Shown: one piece after another, positions 8,800-17,052 of the stretch
Layout: each line of letters begins with the position of its first letter
How positions within the stretch are numbered: position 1 is the first letter of the stretch
Origin: an uncultured Butyrivibrio sp.
GTDB taxonomy: Bacteria > Bacillota > Clostridia > Lachnospirales > Lachnospiraceae
Length of the DNA: 64,000 bases
Assembly (NCBI RefSeq): GCF_947169445.1
Contig: NZ_CAMVPU010000016.1
Span: 1 to 64,000 of the forward strand
Reading direction: 5' to 3'
Translations under genes and position numbers: made by a program
The notes under the pieces: model-generated
The model's input: only the letters and a program-made list of their open reading frames with translations
Databases searched by the model: none
What the model was told of the DNA's origin: nothing

Positions 8800-10026
8800 T
8801 TGCTGGAGATTAAGTCAAACGAGGCTGAATCTGGCTGCAAAATCATCGTTGTCGGGGTTGGCGGCGCAGGTAATAATGCTGTAAATAGAATGGTAGATGA
8901 GAACATTACCGGTGTAGAATTCATCGGTATTAATACTGATAAGCAGGCGCTTCAGCTTTGCAAGGCACCTAAGCTTTTACAGATTGGTGAGAAGCTTACA
9001 AAGGGTCTTGGCGCTGGTGCGAAGCCTGAGATCGGACAGAAGGCTGCTGAGGAGAGTGCAGAAGAGATTTCTGCAGCACTTAAGGGTGCAGACATGGTAT
9101 TTGTCACTTGTGGAATGGGTGGCGGAACCGGAACTGGTGCTGCTCCTGTAGTTGCTAAGCTTGCCAAGGATATGGGTATTCTGACTGTTGGCGTTGTAAC
9201 CAAGCCTTTCAGTTTCGAAGCTCGTGTTCGTATGCAGAACGCACTTCTGGGAATACAGAATATAAAAGCTAATGTAGATACTCTTATTGTTATTCCTAAC
9301 GATAAGCTTCTTCAGATTGTTGACAGACGTACTACAATGCCTGATGCACTTAAGAAGGCAGATGAGGTACTTCAGCAGGCTGTACAGGGAATCACTGATC
9401 TTATCAATGTTCCTGCAGTTATCAACCTTGACTTTGCTGATGTCCAGACAGTCATGAAGGATAGAGGAATTGCTCATATCGGTATTGGTAGCGGTAAGGG
9501 CGATGACAAGGCAACAGATGCTGTTAAGATGGCTGTTGAGAGTCCACTTCTTGAGACCAAGATCAACGGTGCTTCTAATGTTATCATCAACATTTCCGGT
9601 GATATCACTCTTGCAGATGCATCTGATGCTTCTGAGTATGTTCGTAATCTTGCAGGAGATGATGTTAACGTTATCTTCGGTGCAATGTACGATGAGAGCA
9701 AGACAGACACATGTACTATCACTGTTATTGCTACAGGTATTGAGGACAAGGCTAATCCACTTCCTTCTCCTAAGCCAGCACCTGCTGCAAGCGTAGTACA
9801 TACACAGCCGGTAACACCTGTTCAGCAGACAGTTATTCCTAACGTAGCAGCAACTGTTACACCTATTCAGTCAGTTGTAACACCTGCTCCTGTAGTTGCT
9901 GAGGCAGTTAATCAGGTTAACATTCCTAGACCTACTTCAAATCTCACACTTAATAAGCCAAGTGAGATCAAGAGCACAGTAGAGCCTAAGTCTCTCAAGA
10001 TTCCTGATTTCCTTCAGAGAAAATAA
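8800..10026 (+). CDS. ftsZ: Cell division protein FtsZ
   Basis: FtsZ is the tubulin-like GTPase that forms the Z ring. The 408-residue product has the nucleotide-binding N-terminus (GVGGAGNNAVNRM), the tubulin signature GGGTGTGAAP (about residues 107-116), the catalytic NLDFADV loop, a variable linker rich in proline, valine and threonine, and a C-terminal conserved peptide ending IPDFLQRK that binds FtsA/SepF-type partners. It starts with TTG at 8800 directly downstream of an AAGGAGGAG site at 8786-8794. A strong terminator follows. Confidence 0.97.
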   Translation: MLEIKSNEAESGCKIIVVGVGGAGNNAVNRMVDENITGVEFIGINTDKQALQLCKAPKLLQIGEKLTKGLGAGAKPEIGQKAAEESAEEISAALKGADMVFVTCGMGGGTGTGAAPVVAKLAKDMGILTVGVVTKPFSFEARVRMQNALLGIQNIKANVDTLIVIPNDKLLQIVDRRTTMPDALKKADEVLQQAVQGITDLINVPAVINLDFADVQTVMKDRGIAHIGIGSGKGDDKATDAVKMAVESPLLETKINGASNVIINISGDITLADASDASEYVRNLAGDDVNVIFGAMYDESKTDTCTITVIATGIEDKANPLPSPKPAPAASVVHTQPVTPVQQTVIPNVAATVTPIQSVVTPAPVVAEAVNQVNIPRPTSNLTLNKPSEIKSTVEPKSLKIPDFLQRK

Positions 10027-10043
10027 TTCAATAGATATTTCAG

Positions 10044-10071
10044 CCCCTTGCGATTTCGCAAGGGGTTTTTT
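10044..10071 (+). terminator. Rho-independent terminator after ftsZ
   Basis: CCCCTTGCGA at 10044-10053 pairs perfectly with TCGCAAGGGG at 10056-10065, followed by TTTTTT. It closes the dcw cluster. Confidence 0.92.
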
Positions 10072-10091
10072 GCATTCACCGTGGATTTTTC

Positions 10092-10140
10092 ACACCTCCC
10101 CCTCACGCAAAGAAGTCAGCTTTGCGTGAGGGGGAGGTGT
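10092..10140. repeat. Perfect 21-bp inverted repeat (long hairpin)
   Basis: Bases 10092-10112 are perfectly complementary to 10120-10140 with a 7-base loop (AAGTCAG). There is no T run after it, and a true terminator lies 20 bp upstream, so it is not an ordinary second terminator. It directly precedes the 49-nt interspersed repeat at 10166. No ORF lies across it. Confidence 0.8.
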
Positions 10141-10165
10141 AAGGAGAAGTGAAGGAGGGGAGATG

Positions 10166-10214
10166 AATGCGCGAATCTGTTACTGGAGTGAGCTGCAAGC
10201 GAGTGAACAGTAAC
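10166..10214 (+). repeat. 49-nt interspersed repeat, copy 1
   Basis: This 49-nt stretch recurs at 40984-41032 in the same orientation with three substitutions and no gaps. It contains a GTTACTG/CAGTAAC inverted repeat around a GAGYGAG...GCGAGTG core. Both copies are intergenic, between a finished operon and an independent transcription unit. It is probably a REP-like palindromic element, but its family is not recognised. Confidence 0.8.
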
Positions 10215-10287
10215 AAAAGGGTGATAAAAGGGTGATAAAATGCGTGGTTTACTGAAATTATGTGTAGAAAAGTACGGAAATTGATGA

Positions 10288-10332
10288 TACAATAGATTGT
10301 AGGATTTTGAGTTATTTATACAATATACTGTA
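10288..10332 (+). promoter_or_regulatory. Tandem NrdR boxes upstream of nrdR
   Basis: Two similar palindromes, TACAATAGATTGTA at 10288-10301 and TACAATATACTGTA at 10319-10332, start 31 bp apart, three helical turns. Paired AT-rich boxes on one helix face are the known arrangement for NrdR, the repressor of ribonucleotide reductase genes. A possible promoter (TTGTAG at 10297-10302, TACAAT at 10319-10324, 16-bp spacer) overlaps both boxes. Autoregulation of nrdR is the inference. Confidence 0.65.
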
Positions 10333-10380
10333 GCGGTTGGATTTTTCAGAAATGACGTAGGAAAGGACGGAGGAAACGCC

Positions 10381-10893
10381 ATGAAATGCCCATTTTGCGG
10401 GAAGGATGACACAAGAGTAATTGATTCAAGACCGGCAGATGACAACACATCTATCAGAAGAAGACGTGTATGTGATTCCTGTGGTAAGAGGTTTACTACT
10501 TATGAGAAGGTTGAGACTATACCACTTATTGTCATCAAGAAGGGCGACGTCCGTGAACCATATGATCGTGCCAAGATTGAGGCAGGTGTTTTCAGAGCTT
10601 GCCATAAACGTCCTGTAAGTGCAGAGCAGATCACCAAGATTGTGGATGCTGTTGAAACAGAAGTATTCAATATGGAACTGAAAGAGATTCCAAGCCGTGC
10701 AATTGGTGAGATTGTAATGGATAAGATGAAAACCTTAGATCCTGTAGCTTATGTACGTTTTGCATCTGTTTACAGAGAATTCAAGGATGTAAATACCTTT
10801 ATGGATGAGCTGAAATCAGTTCTTCGCAAGGAAGCTGAAGGAACCATCACCGACACCACCGACAAGAATACACCACTGCTAAAAAAGGAATGA
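10381..10893 (+). CDS. nrdR: Transcriptional repressor NrdR
   Basis: NrdR senses ATP/dATP and represses ribonucleotide reductase operons. The 170-residue product has the N-terminal zinc ribbon (CPFCG...DSR, then RRRVCDSCGKRFTTYE) followed by the ATP-cone domain (residues about 49-139). The family is usually 150-165 residues; the extra length is a Thr/Lys-rich tail. ATG at 10381 follows a GGAGG site. Two NrdR-type boxes lie just upstream. No ribonucleotide reductase gene is in this window. Confidence 0.95.
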   Translation: MKCPFCGKDDTRVIDSRPADDNTSIRRRRVCDSCGKRFTTYEKVETIPLIVIKKGDVREPYDRAKIEAGVFRACHKRPVSAEQITKIVDAVETEVFNMELKEIPSRAIGEIVMDKMKTLDPVAYVRFASVYREFKDVNTFMDELKSVLRKEAEGTITDTTDKNTPLLKKE

Positions 10894-10943
10894 ACCAAGT
10901 CCGTGTTTTGAAATGTGATTTACAGTTTATTATGCAATGTCTC

Positions 10944-11124
10944 GGCAGGCGGATTTATAAATGTGCAGTTCTCGCACCGAGCAGATAATATATGAGTACA
11001 TGAAAATAAATGATTCTCTCCTGTTAATGGTTCACCAAATTTTGAACCATAGGAGAGAATCTTTTATTTTTGTGTGCCATATATTACTGCGAGAGCGAAA
11101 ACAAGCATTTATAAACCGCCTGCC
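10944..11124 (+). repeat. 181-nt fold-back element, copy 1 (candidate structured RNA or MITE)
   Basis: The whole stretch folds on itself. The ends (10944-10963 and 11106-11124) pair over 19 bp with one bulge. The middle holds GATTCTCTCCT pairing with AGGAGAGAATC around TGGTTCA/TGAACCA. A second copy lies on the opposite strand at 62573-62748. The arms and the inner ATGGTTCA...TGAACCAT hairpin are conserved between copies, while the outer and middle stems differ in sequence but still pair. Only a 61-codon ORF without homology crosses it. Confidence 0.8.
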
Positions 11125-11154
11125 AAAGAAAGTATACATAGGGTAGCAGAGTTA

Positions 11155-11183
11155 TTGACATTTCCTTGACAAAGCCTTATATT
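11155..11183 (+). promoter_or_regulatory. Promoter of the oligopeptide ABC operon
   Basis: A consensus TTGACA at 11155-11160, a 17-bp spacer and TATATT at 11178-11183 lie upstream of the binding-protein gene, giving a leader of about 90 nt. A second, weaker TTGACA at 11166 is also correctly spaced from TTATGA at 11189-11194. Confidence 0.75.
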
Positions 11184-11278
11184 GAAGGTTATGACACGCA
11201 GATAAAGCGTGGAAACATAGTCGCTGACTCTTTTCATGTGGAGCAGCTAGTACAACTTAATAGGAGGAAGATTTTAAC

Positions 11279-12886
11279 ATGATGAGGAGAAGAACGTTAG
11301 GAAAGGCAGGTTGTTCACTTCTGATGGTCGTGTTAACAACGCTGACTGTTGCATTGAGTGGATGCTCAAGTGACAAGGCAGGAGATTCCGCAAAGCCGGG
11401 TAGCGGTGAAGGGGCAGCCACTGAAACAGTGGAGAGCCAGACAGAAACTGCTTCTGCAGATGTAACGGATGATCTTTCTAAGATTATTGTTGGTATACCT
11501 CAGGATATTGATGGTCTTGACCCACACAACTCAACGGGGGCTGGAACCAGAGAGGTGTTCTATAACATTTTTGAAGGCCTGGTTAAGGCTGATTCAAATG
11601 GTAATCTTAATCCTGCTGTAGCGAGTGATTACACAATCTCAGATGATAGTAAGGTTTATTCATTTACACTTAGAGATGGTATCAAGTTCCATGACGGAAG
11701 CCTTGTTACGGTAGAGGATATCAAATATTCCCTTGAGAGAAATATGGGTGTAGATGGCGGTGAGCCGCTTATTCGTGCTTATGGTCAGATCGAAAGTGTA
11801 AATATCGTTGATGACAAGCATGTTGATGTAGTTCTTAAGGATGCAGATTCAGATTTCCTTACACAGCTTACAGTTGCTATTATTCCTGCAGCTAATGAGC
11901 ACCCTGAGACAACTCCGATTGGAACAGGCCCATATATGTATGTTTCCAATTCACCTCAGGAGAACTTTATTGTTACAAGATTTGACGATTATTGGGGAGA
12001 CAAGGCTTACATCAAGGACGTAGTATTCAAGATCGAAGCCAATATGGATGCAATTGTTCTTGACCTTGAGGGTGGTTCAATTGATATGATGGCTCGTGTA
12101 ACACCTACTCAGGTTGCACAGCTTTCAGACAAGTTCCAGGTTTATGAAGGAACCATGAACCTTGTTCAGGCTCTTTACCTCAATAACGATTTTGAGCCAT
12201 TTAAGGATGTAAGAGTTCGTCAGGCTCTCTGCTATGCTGTAGACCCTCAGACTATCATGGATTTTGTATCTGATGGTGCCGGAACAGAGGTTGGAAGTGC
12301 TATGTTCCCTGCTTTCAGCAAGTACTATATGCCTGAACTTAATGATACTTATAACCATGATACAGATAAGGCAAAAGAGCTTCTTACAGAGGCTGGTTAT
12401 CCTAATGGATTTGAGTTCACAATTACTGTTCCATCTAACTATGGCCAGCATGTAGATACTGCTCAGGTTATTTCGGAAGAACTTAAAGAAATCGGTGTAA
12501 CAGCCAATATTCAGGAAATCGAGTGGAATTCATGGGTATCAGATGTTTATTCAGGAAGACAGTACGAGGCAACTGTTGTAGGAATTGATGCTTCTACACT
12601 TTCAGCTTCAGCACTTCTTTCAAGGTATGTATCTGATAACGGTAAGAACTTTGTAAACTTTAAGAGCGAAGCATATGATACAGCTTATGCTAATGCTCAG
12701 TCGGCGACAGATGATTCTGTTAAGACCAAGTTCTATAAAGAGTGTGAGACAATTCTTTCACAGGAGGCTGCAAGCGTATATATTCAGGATCTTCCTGAGT
12801 TTGTAGTTCTTAACAAGAAGTTTACAGGATATGTTTTCTATCCGCTCTATGTACAGGATATCGCCAAAATCAAGCCTGCACAGTGA
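11279..12886 (+). CDS. Oligopeptide/nickel-type ABC transporter substrate-binding lipoprotein
   Basis: This is a 535-residue SBP_bac_5 family (cluster C) binding protein. It has a signal peptide ending in a lipobox (LSGC, lipidated Cys29), an acidic Ser/Thr/Glu linker, and the family signature around LEGLVKAD...GLKFHDG-like DGIKFHDGSLVTVEDIKYSLER. The protein should be anchored outside the membrane and deliver peptides or a similar ligand to the permease. ATG at 11279 (or 11282) is preceded by TAGGAGGAAG. It heads a five-gene operon with two permeases and two ATPases. The ligand cannot be told from sequence; a nickel complex is possible. Confidence 0.88.
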   Translation: MMRRRTLGKAGCSLLMVVLTTLTVALSGCSSDKAGDSAKPGSGEGAATETVESQTETASADVTDDLSKIIVGIPQDIDGLDPHNSTGAGTREVFYNIFEGLVKADSNGNLNPAVASDYTISDDSKVYSFTLRDGIKFHDGSLVTVEDIKYSLERNMGVDGGEPLIRAYGQIESVNIVDDKHVDVVLKDADSDFLTQLTVAIIPAANEHPETTPIGTGPYMYVSNSPQENFIVTRFDDYWGDKAYIKDVVFKIEANMDAIVLDLEGGSIDMMARVTPTQVAQLSDKFQVYEGTMNLVQALYLNNDFEPFKDVRVRQALCYAVDPQTIMDFVSDGAGTEVGSAMFPAFSKYYMPELNDTYNHDTDKAKELLTEAGYPNGFEFTITVPSNYGQHVDTAQVISEELKEIGVTANIQEIEWNSWVSDVYSGRQYEATVVGIDASTLSASALLSRYVSDNGKNFVNFKSEAYDTAYANAQSATDDSVKTKFYKECETILSQEAASVYIQDLPEFVVLNKKFTGYVFYPLYVQDIAKIKPAQ

Positions 12887-12958
12887 TGCAAGTTAGTCCA
12901 TGTGATAATACATGGGAAAAATAATAAATAATTGATTATTGATGCGAGGAATATGCAT

Positions 12959-13903
12959 ATGAAATACACATTAAAAAAGTTTTTTTCTACTATTGTGACT
13001 TTGATTGTGGTTTCGCTTTGCGTATTCCTCGCTTTTAATGTATTGCCGGGAGATCCGGCCATCAGGATGCTTGGACTTGAGGCATCTCCGGAACTGGTGG
13101 AACAGACCAGGGAAAGAATGGGACTTAATGACCCACTCTTTGTCAGATATTTCAGATGGTTTTTTGCTTTTTTACAGGGGGATTTCGGTACTTCCTATAG
13201 TTACAGCGTTCCGGTTTCAAGTCTTGTTATCAGTAAGATTCCGATCACTTTAACGCTGGGACTCCTTGCTTTTTTGTTTACAGTTGTAATATCCATACCT
13301 CTTGGAATTGCCACAGCTAAATATGAAAATGGCATTCTTGACAGGATCAGTATGGTAATAAATCAGGTGATAATGGCTATACCACCTTTCTTTTCAGGAA
13401 TTCTGATTACTTTTATTTTTGGAATGATCTTTAAACTATTTACTCCTGGAGGCTTTGTGTCCTATACGGAGGATTTTAAAGGTTTTTTACGATATCTCTT
13501 TTTCCCTTCACTTGCTATTGCGCTTCCTAAGGTATCTATGACAGTTAAGATGCTCAGAGGCAATCTTATCGATGAAGCGGGCAAGGATTATGCAAGAACA
13601 GCCTATAGCAGAGGGAATAATACAAATGGTGTCCTTTACAGGCATGTTCTGAAAAATGCTCTTATCCCGGTTATTACTTTTCTGGGAATGGCACTGGCTG
13701 ATATGGTTGCGGGAAGTATTGTTGTGGAGCAGGTATTTAATATACCGGGCATAAGCAGGATTCTACTTAGCAGTATCAGCAACAGGGATTATCCGGTAGT
13801 TGAGGCAATCATCATGGGAATTGCCGTCATTGTTATTGGAATTAACTTTTTGGTTGATGTTATCTATAGGATAATTGATCCAAGAATAGGAATAGATGAG
13901 TAA
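12959..13903 (+). CDS. Oligopeptide-type ABC transporter permease (OppB/DppB family)
   Basis: This is a membrane-spanning subunit of the importer, with about six transmembrane helices. The N-terminus (FNVLPGDPAIRMLG) is typical of OppB/DppB, with the long extracytoplasmic loop behind it, and the EAA coupling motif is seen near DYARTAYSRGNN. ATG at 12959 is chosen because GCGAGGA ends 8 bases upstream; a longer frame from TTG 12932 lacks a ribosome site. It shares its last stop base with the start of the next permease. Confidence 0.9.
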   Translation: MKYTLKKFFSTIVTLIVVSLCVFLAFNVLPGDPAIRMLGLEASPELVEQTRERMGLNDPLFVRYFRWFFAFLQGDFGTSYSYSVPVSSLVISKIPITLTLGLLAFLFTVVISIPLGIATAKYENGILDRISMVINQVIMAIPPFFSGILITFIFGMIFKLFTPGGFVSYTEDFKGFLRYLFFPSLAIALPKVSMTVKMLRGNLIDEAGKDYARTAYSRGNNTNGVLYRHVLKNALIPVITFLGMALADMVAGSIVVEQVFNIPGISRILLSSISNRDYPVVEAIIMGIAVIVIGINFLVDVIYRIIDPRIGIDE

Positions 13904-14718
13904 TGAACAAGGTCACATTTAAGAAAATCCAAAAAAATCCATATCTTGTAATAGGCGGACTGATCATGGGAATTATCCTGCTCATGATCATTGTGGGCTT
14001 TTTCTGGATGCCCTACGAACCTACCAAGATGAGCGCTTCTGAGAAGCTTCAGGGAATTTCTCTAAAGCACATTATGGGAACAGATAATATGGGCCGTGAC
14101 GTGTTCAGCAGGGTTATGTATGGAAGCAGAGTTACACTTTTGATTTCCATTGGAACTATTATTATTGGTGCCGGAGCAGGAACTTTGATCGGAGCAGTTA
14201 CAGGCTATTTTGGCGGTATCGTGGATGAAGTGACCATGAGAATTATTGATGCACTTTTTGCTTTCCCAAGTATCCTTCTTTCTCTGGTTATTGTGAGTGT
14301 TTTTGGCGTTGGACATGTTCAGCTGGTTATTTCTCTTGGAATTGCCTTTGTTCCGAGCTTTTCCAGAATAGTAAGGGGTGAAGTACTTCGTTGCAAGAAT
14401 ATGGATTATATCGAAAATGCAAGGCTTCAGGGAGTTTCTGATTTTCGAATGATCTTTTTACATATTATCCCGAATATCAGGGGTGTGCTTGCGTCCTCAA
14501 TTCTTATTGGATTTAATAATGCAGTTTTGGCAGAGGCGGGACTTAGCTATCTGGGAGTTGGTTCACAGCCGCCTTACGCAAGTCTTGGTCGTATGCTTTC
14601 CGATGCGCAGCAGTATATGTTTACCAGACCCAGCTACGTTCTTTGCCCAGGTATTGTGATTGTTCTCATGGTTTTGGGCTTTGCATTTTTGGGAGAGGGG
14701 ATTAAGAGATGGAAATAA
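13903..14718 (+). CDS. Oligopeptide-type ABC transporter permease (OppC/DppC family)
   Basis: This is the second permease subunit, 271 residues. The OppC-type start includes a first transmembrane helix followed by the GTDNMGRDVFSRVMYGSRVTL block that marks OppC/DppC proteins. The EAA-like loop is at YIENARLQGVSDFRMIFLHIIPN. It overlaps the upstream permease by one base and the downstream ATPase by 10 bp, so the operon is tightly coupled. Confidence 0.91.
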   Translation: MNKVTFKKIQKNPYLVIGGLIMGIILLMIIVGFFWMPYEPTKMSASEKLQGISLKHIMGTDNMGRDVFSRVMYGSRVTLLISIGTIIIGAGAGTLIGAVTGYFGGIVDEVTMRIIDALFAFPSILLSLVIVSVFGVGHVQLVISLGIAFVPSFSRIVRGEVLRCKNMDYIENARLQGVSDFRMIFLHIIPNIRGVLASSILIGFNNAVLAEAGLSYLGVGSQPPYASLGRMLSDAQQYMFTRPSYVLCPGIVIVLMVLGFAFLGEGIKRWK

Positions 14719-15509
14719 TTCTTGATGTTACTGATCTCCATATTGAATTTCATGATTCCGAGACTCCTTCAGTTGCGGTTGAGGACTTTGATCTCATGCT
14801 TGGAAAGGGTGAGATTGTAGGCATTGTGGGAGAGTCAGGCTCCGGCAAGAGTATGAGTGCCCTTGCTATAGCAGGTCTTTTGAACAGGCATGCCATCAAA
14901 AAGACCGGAAGGATAATGTTTGCAGGTCAGGATCTGCTATCCTGTGACCGTAAGACATTAAGGTCTTTCCAGGGAGATGAGATTTCAATAATCTTTCAGG
15001 AGCCGATGACAAGTCTTAATCCTGTTAAACGTATAGGTTGGCAGGTGGAGGAATCTCTTTATATCCATCACCCCGAAATTAGTAAGGCGGAGCGCAAAGA
15101 GCGTGCAATCGCAATGCTTAAAGATGTGGGGCTTGAAAATGCCAGTGATGTTTACTACATGTATCCTCATGAATTATCAGGAGGAATGAGGCAGAGAGTC
15201 ATGATTGCCGCAGCCATGATAGGAAATCCGCAGATTCTCATAGCTGATGAGCCTACAACCGCACTGGATGTAACGGTTCAGGCGCAGATAGTAGAGCTGC
15301 TTAAAAAGCTGAATAAGGAAAAGGGAACATCAATCATCTTCATTTCCCATGACCTTAGCCTTGTAAGTCAGCTTTGCGAGAGAGTGATCGTAATGCAAAA
15401 CGGCAATATTATTGAAAGTGGCGAAACGAAGAGAATATTCCAAAGACCAACCCATAACTATACCAAGAAGCTTATAGCTGCAATTCCTAAAATTGATCTG
15501 GACAGGTGA
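14709..15509 (+). CDS. ABC transporter ATP-binding protein (OppD/DppD-like)
   Basis: This 266-residue ATPase powers the importer. It has Walker A GESGSGKS, Q-loop FQEPMTSLNP, signature LSGGMRQR, Walker B ILIADEPTTALD and the switch histidine in ISHDLS. It ends soon after the ATPase core, without most of the C-terminal oligo_HPY extension that OppD (about 330 residues) carries. That length is closer to NikD-type subunits. It overlaps the permease gene by 10 bp. Confidence 0.9.
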   Translation: MEIILDVTDLHIEFHDSETPSVAVEDFDLMLGKGEIVGIVGESGSGKSMSALAIAGLLNRHAIKKTGRIMFAGQDLLSCDRKTLRSFQGDEISIIFQEPMTSLNPVKRIGWQVEESLYIHHPEISKAERKERAIAMLKDVGLENASDVYYMYPHELSGGMRQRVMIAAAMIGNPQILIADEPTTALDVTVQAQIVELLKKLNKEKGTSIIFISHDLSLVSQLCERVIVMQNGNIIESGETKRIFQRPTHNYTKKLIAAIPKIDLDR

Positions 15510-15518
15510 GATATTTTC

Positions 15519-16274
15519 ATGGAAAAAGATAAAGTGCTCAGAGTAAGTAATCTTAATGTTTTTTACAAGAACAGAAAGAGGAAGCTCTGGTCAAAAAAGA
15601 ATAGAAAAATACAGGCTCTTTTTGACGTGTCCTTTGACATGGAGGAAGGAGAGGTACTGGCTATTGCCGGGGAGTCCGGATGCGGTAAGTCCACTCTGGC
15701 AAGGGCTATAGTGGGTATCAACAAGGATTATCAGGGAGAAATCTGGCAGAAATACGCAAGACCTCAGATGGTATTTCAGGACCCCTACAATTCACTTAAT
15801 CCTGCCAAAAAGATAGGCTGGCTATTAGAAGAGCCTCTTAAGGTTGATAAAGAGCGCAAGTGGACCAGCGAGGAACGAAGGAAAAGAGTGGAAGAGATCA
15901 TGAAGGAGGTTGAACTTCCTTTAAGCATGCTGGATAGATATCCATCGCAGCTCTCCGGTGGGCAAAGGCAGAGAGTGTGCATCGGTATTGCACTTATGAG
16001 GGAGCCAAAGCTCCTTATTGCTGACGAGCCCGTTTCTGCTCTTGATGTTACTATCCAGGCACAGATCATGGAACTTTTGCGCAATCTTCATAAGAAGCAC
16101 GGTATTTCAATTATCTTTATCTCCCACGATCTGAGGGTTGTATATCAGATAAGTGATCATGTTATGGTTATGAAGAATGGCAAGATAGTTGAATATGGCG
16201 CCACCAGGGAAGTATACAAGAACCCTAAGGCAGAGTATACAAAGCAGCTTTTAAAGGCTGCCGGCATAACATGA
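15519..16274 (+). CDS. ABC transporter ATP-binding protein (OppF/DppF-like)
   Basis: This is the second ATPase of the importer, 251 residues. It has Walker A GESGCGKST, Q-loop FQDPYNSLNP, signature LSGGQRQR and Walker B LLIADEPVSALD, with the switch histidine in ISHDLR. Like its partner it is short compared with classical OppF (about 320-330 residues) and lacks most of the C-terminal extension. A strong terminator 22 bp after the stop ends the operon. Confidence 0.9.
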   Translation: MEKDKVLRVSNLNVFYKNRKRKLWSKKNRKIQALFDVSFDMEEGEVLAIAGESGCGKSTLARAIVGINKDYQGEIWQKYARPQMVFQDPYNSLNPAKKIGWLLEEPLKVDKERKWTSEERRKRVEEIMKEVELPLSMLDRYPSQLSGGQRQRVCIGIALMREPKLLIADEPVSALDVTIQAQIMELLRNLHKKHGISIIFISHDLRVVYQISDHVMVMKNGKIVEYGATREVYKNPKAEYTKQLLKAAGIT

Positions 16275-16296
16275 AAAATTTATAAAAAAAGTATTA

Positions 16297-16343
16297 AAAG
16301 CCTAAAATTCTGATAAACACCCTCGGAATTTTAGGCTTTTTTT
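16297..16343 (+). terminator. Terminator of the oligopeptide ABC operon
   Basis: A perfect 14-bp stem (AAAGCCTAAAATTC at 16297-16310 with GAATTTTAGGCTTT at 16326-16339) is followed by a T run to 16343. Confidence 0.92.
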
Positions 16344-16430
16344 AGTATAATTCCTTTAAGTATTGTGAGGGGCTTCCGATATATATTATGTCAATGAACA
16401 TAGTTGTATTGGTCGGAAAGGATGAGGAGA

Positions 16431-16859
16431 ATGGCATTAGATAGAATTGGTGGTTACCAGGGTAACTTCAATGCTTATGAAATTCCCCCAGTTATAGATA
16501 ATAAGATTAAAGTCGGTGGGGACCTTCCTAATGTGGAATCTCAGGGGACACCGGTCAAAGAAGAAGTCGTAGATAAGGCGCCCAAGAAGGAAATGGATCT
16601 TACAGTATCCGAGATTCCTTCCAGAGAAAATGCTTCTATTGAGAATATCGCAATTTCTTTTGGCGTATACGACAGTTCATCAATTGAACTTTTTGGAGAA
16701 AAAGGCCTTGCTTCCGAAGATATGAAACAGGCTATTCAGGGAATGCAGAGGGATAAGATCCTTCATGAATACCAGTACTTTGTTGGTGGCAAGGATCTGA
16801 CAGGTAAGCCTGGCAACATCATAACCGGAACGGAAGACGGACTGGTAATAAGGCTTTAA
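16431..16859 (+). CDS. Conserved-looking hypothetical protein (Lachnospiraceae type)
   Basis: The product has about 142 residues, acidic and lysine-rich, without a signal peptide or membrane segment. The N-terminus (MALDRIGGYQGNF) is followed by a low-complexity, proline-containing spacer. The C-terminal third (about residues 95-142) looks ordered and ends in a helix with DKILHEYQYFVGGKDL. ATG at 16431 is chosen because AAAGGA ends 8 bases upstream; ATG 16422 is also possible. I do not recognise a function. It stands alone between two terminators, so it is a single-gene unit. Confidence 0.7.
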   Translation: MALDRIGGYQGNFNAYEIPPVIDNKIKVGGDLPNVESQGTPVKEEVVDKAPKKEMDLTVSEIPSRENASIENIAISFGVYDSSSIELFGEKGLASEDMKQAIQGMQRDKILHEYQYFVGGKDLTGKPGNIITGTEDGLVIRL

Positions 16860-16950
16860 TTCTTTTTCTTTTGAATTTAATAAAAATCTAAGTGGCTGTG
16901 AAAATGAATTGCAGGAATGTGCATTTCATTAGTTCATGGCCCTTTTTTTC

Positions 16951-16980
16951 TTGTCCTATTGGATACACATTTAGTATAAT
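16951..16980 (+). promoter_or_regulatory. Promoter of the aroE-aroK fusion gene
   Basis: TTGTCC at 16951-16956 and a perfect TATAAT at 16975-16980 are 18 bp apart. A small AGCTTT/AAAGCT hairpin (16981-16999) follows at the expected transcript start. Just upstream, an imperfect hairpin ending in GGCC with a T run (about 16893-16950) may terminate the preceding gene. Confidence 0.6.
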
Positions 16981-17052
16981 AGCTTTAATCGTCAAAGCTA
17001 TTCAAAGTCTAATTGATTTCCGAGGGAGTATCCCCGGAATAGGAGGCATCTT

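Noticed and set aside
8977..9801. A 274-codon minus-strand ORF
   Set aside because: Antisense to ftsZ and Cys/Ser-rich in a way typical of shadow frames.
10961..11146. A 61-codon ORF on the plus strand inside the first fold-back element
   Set aside because: No ribosome site, it runs through both arms of the palindrome, and the second copy at 62573-62748 does not preserve it.
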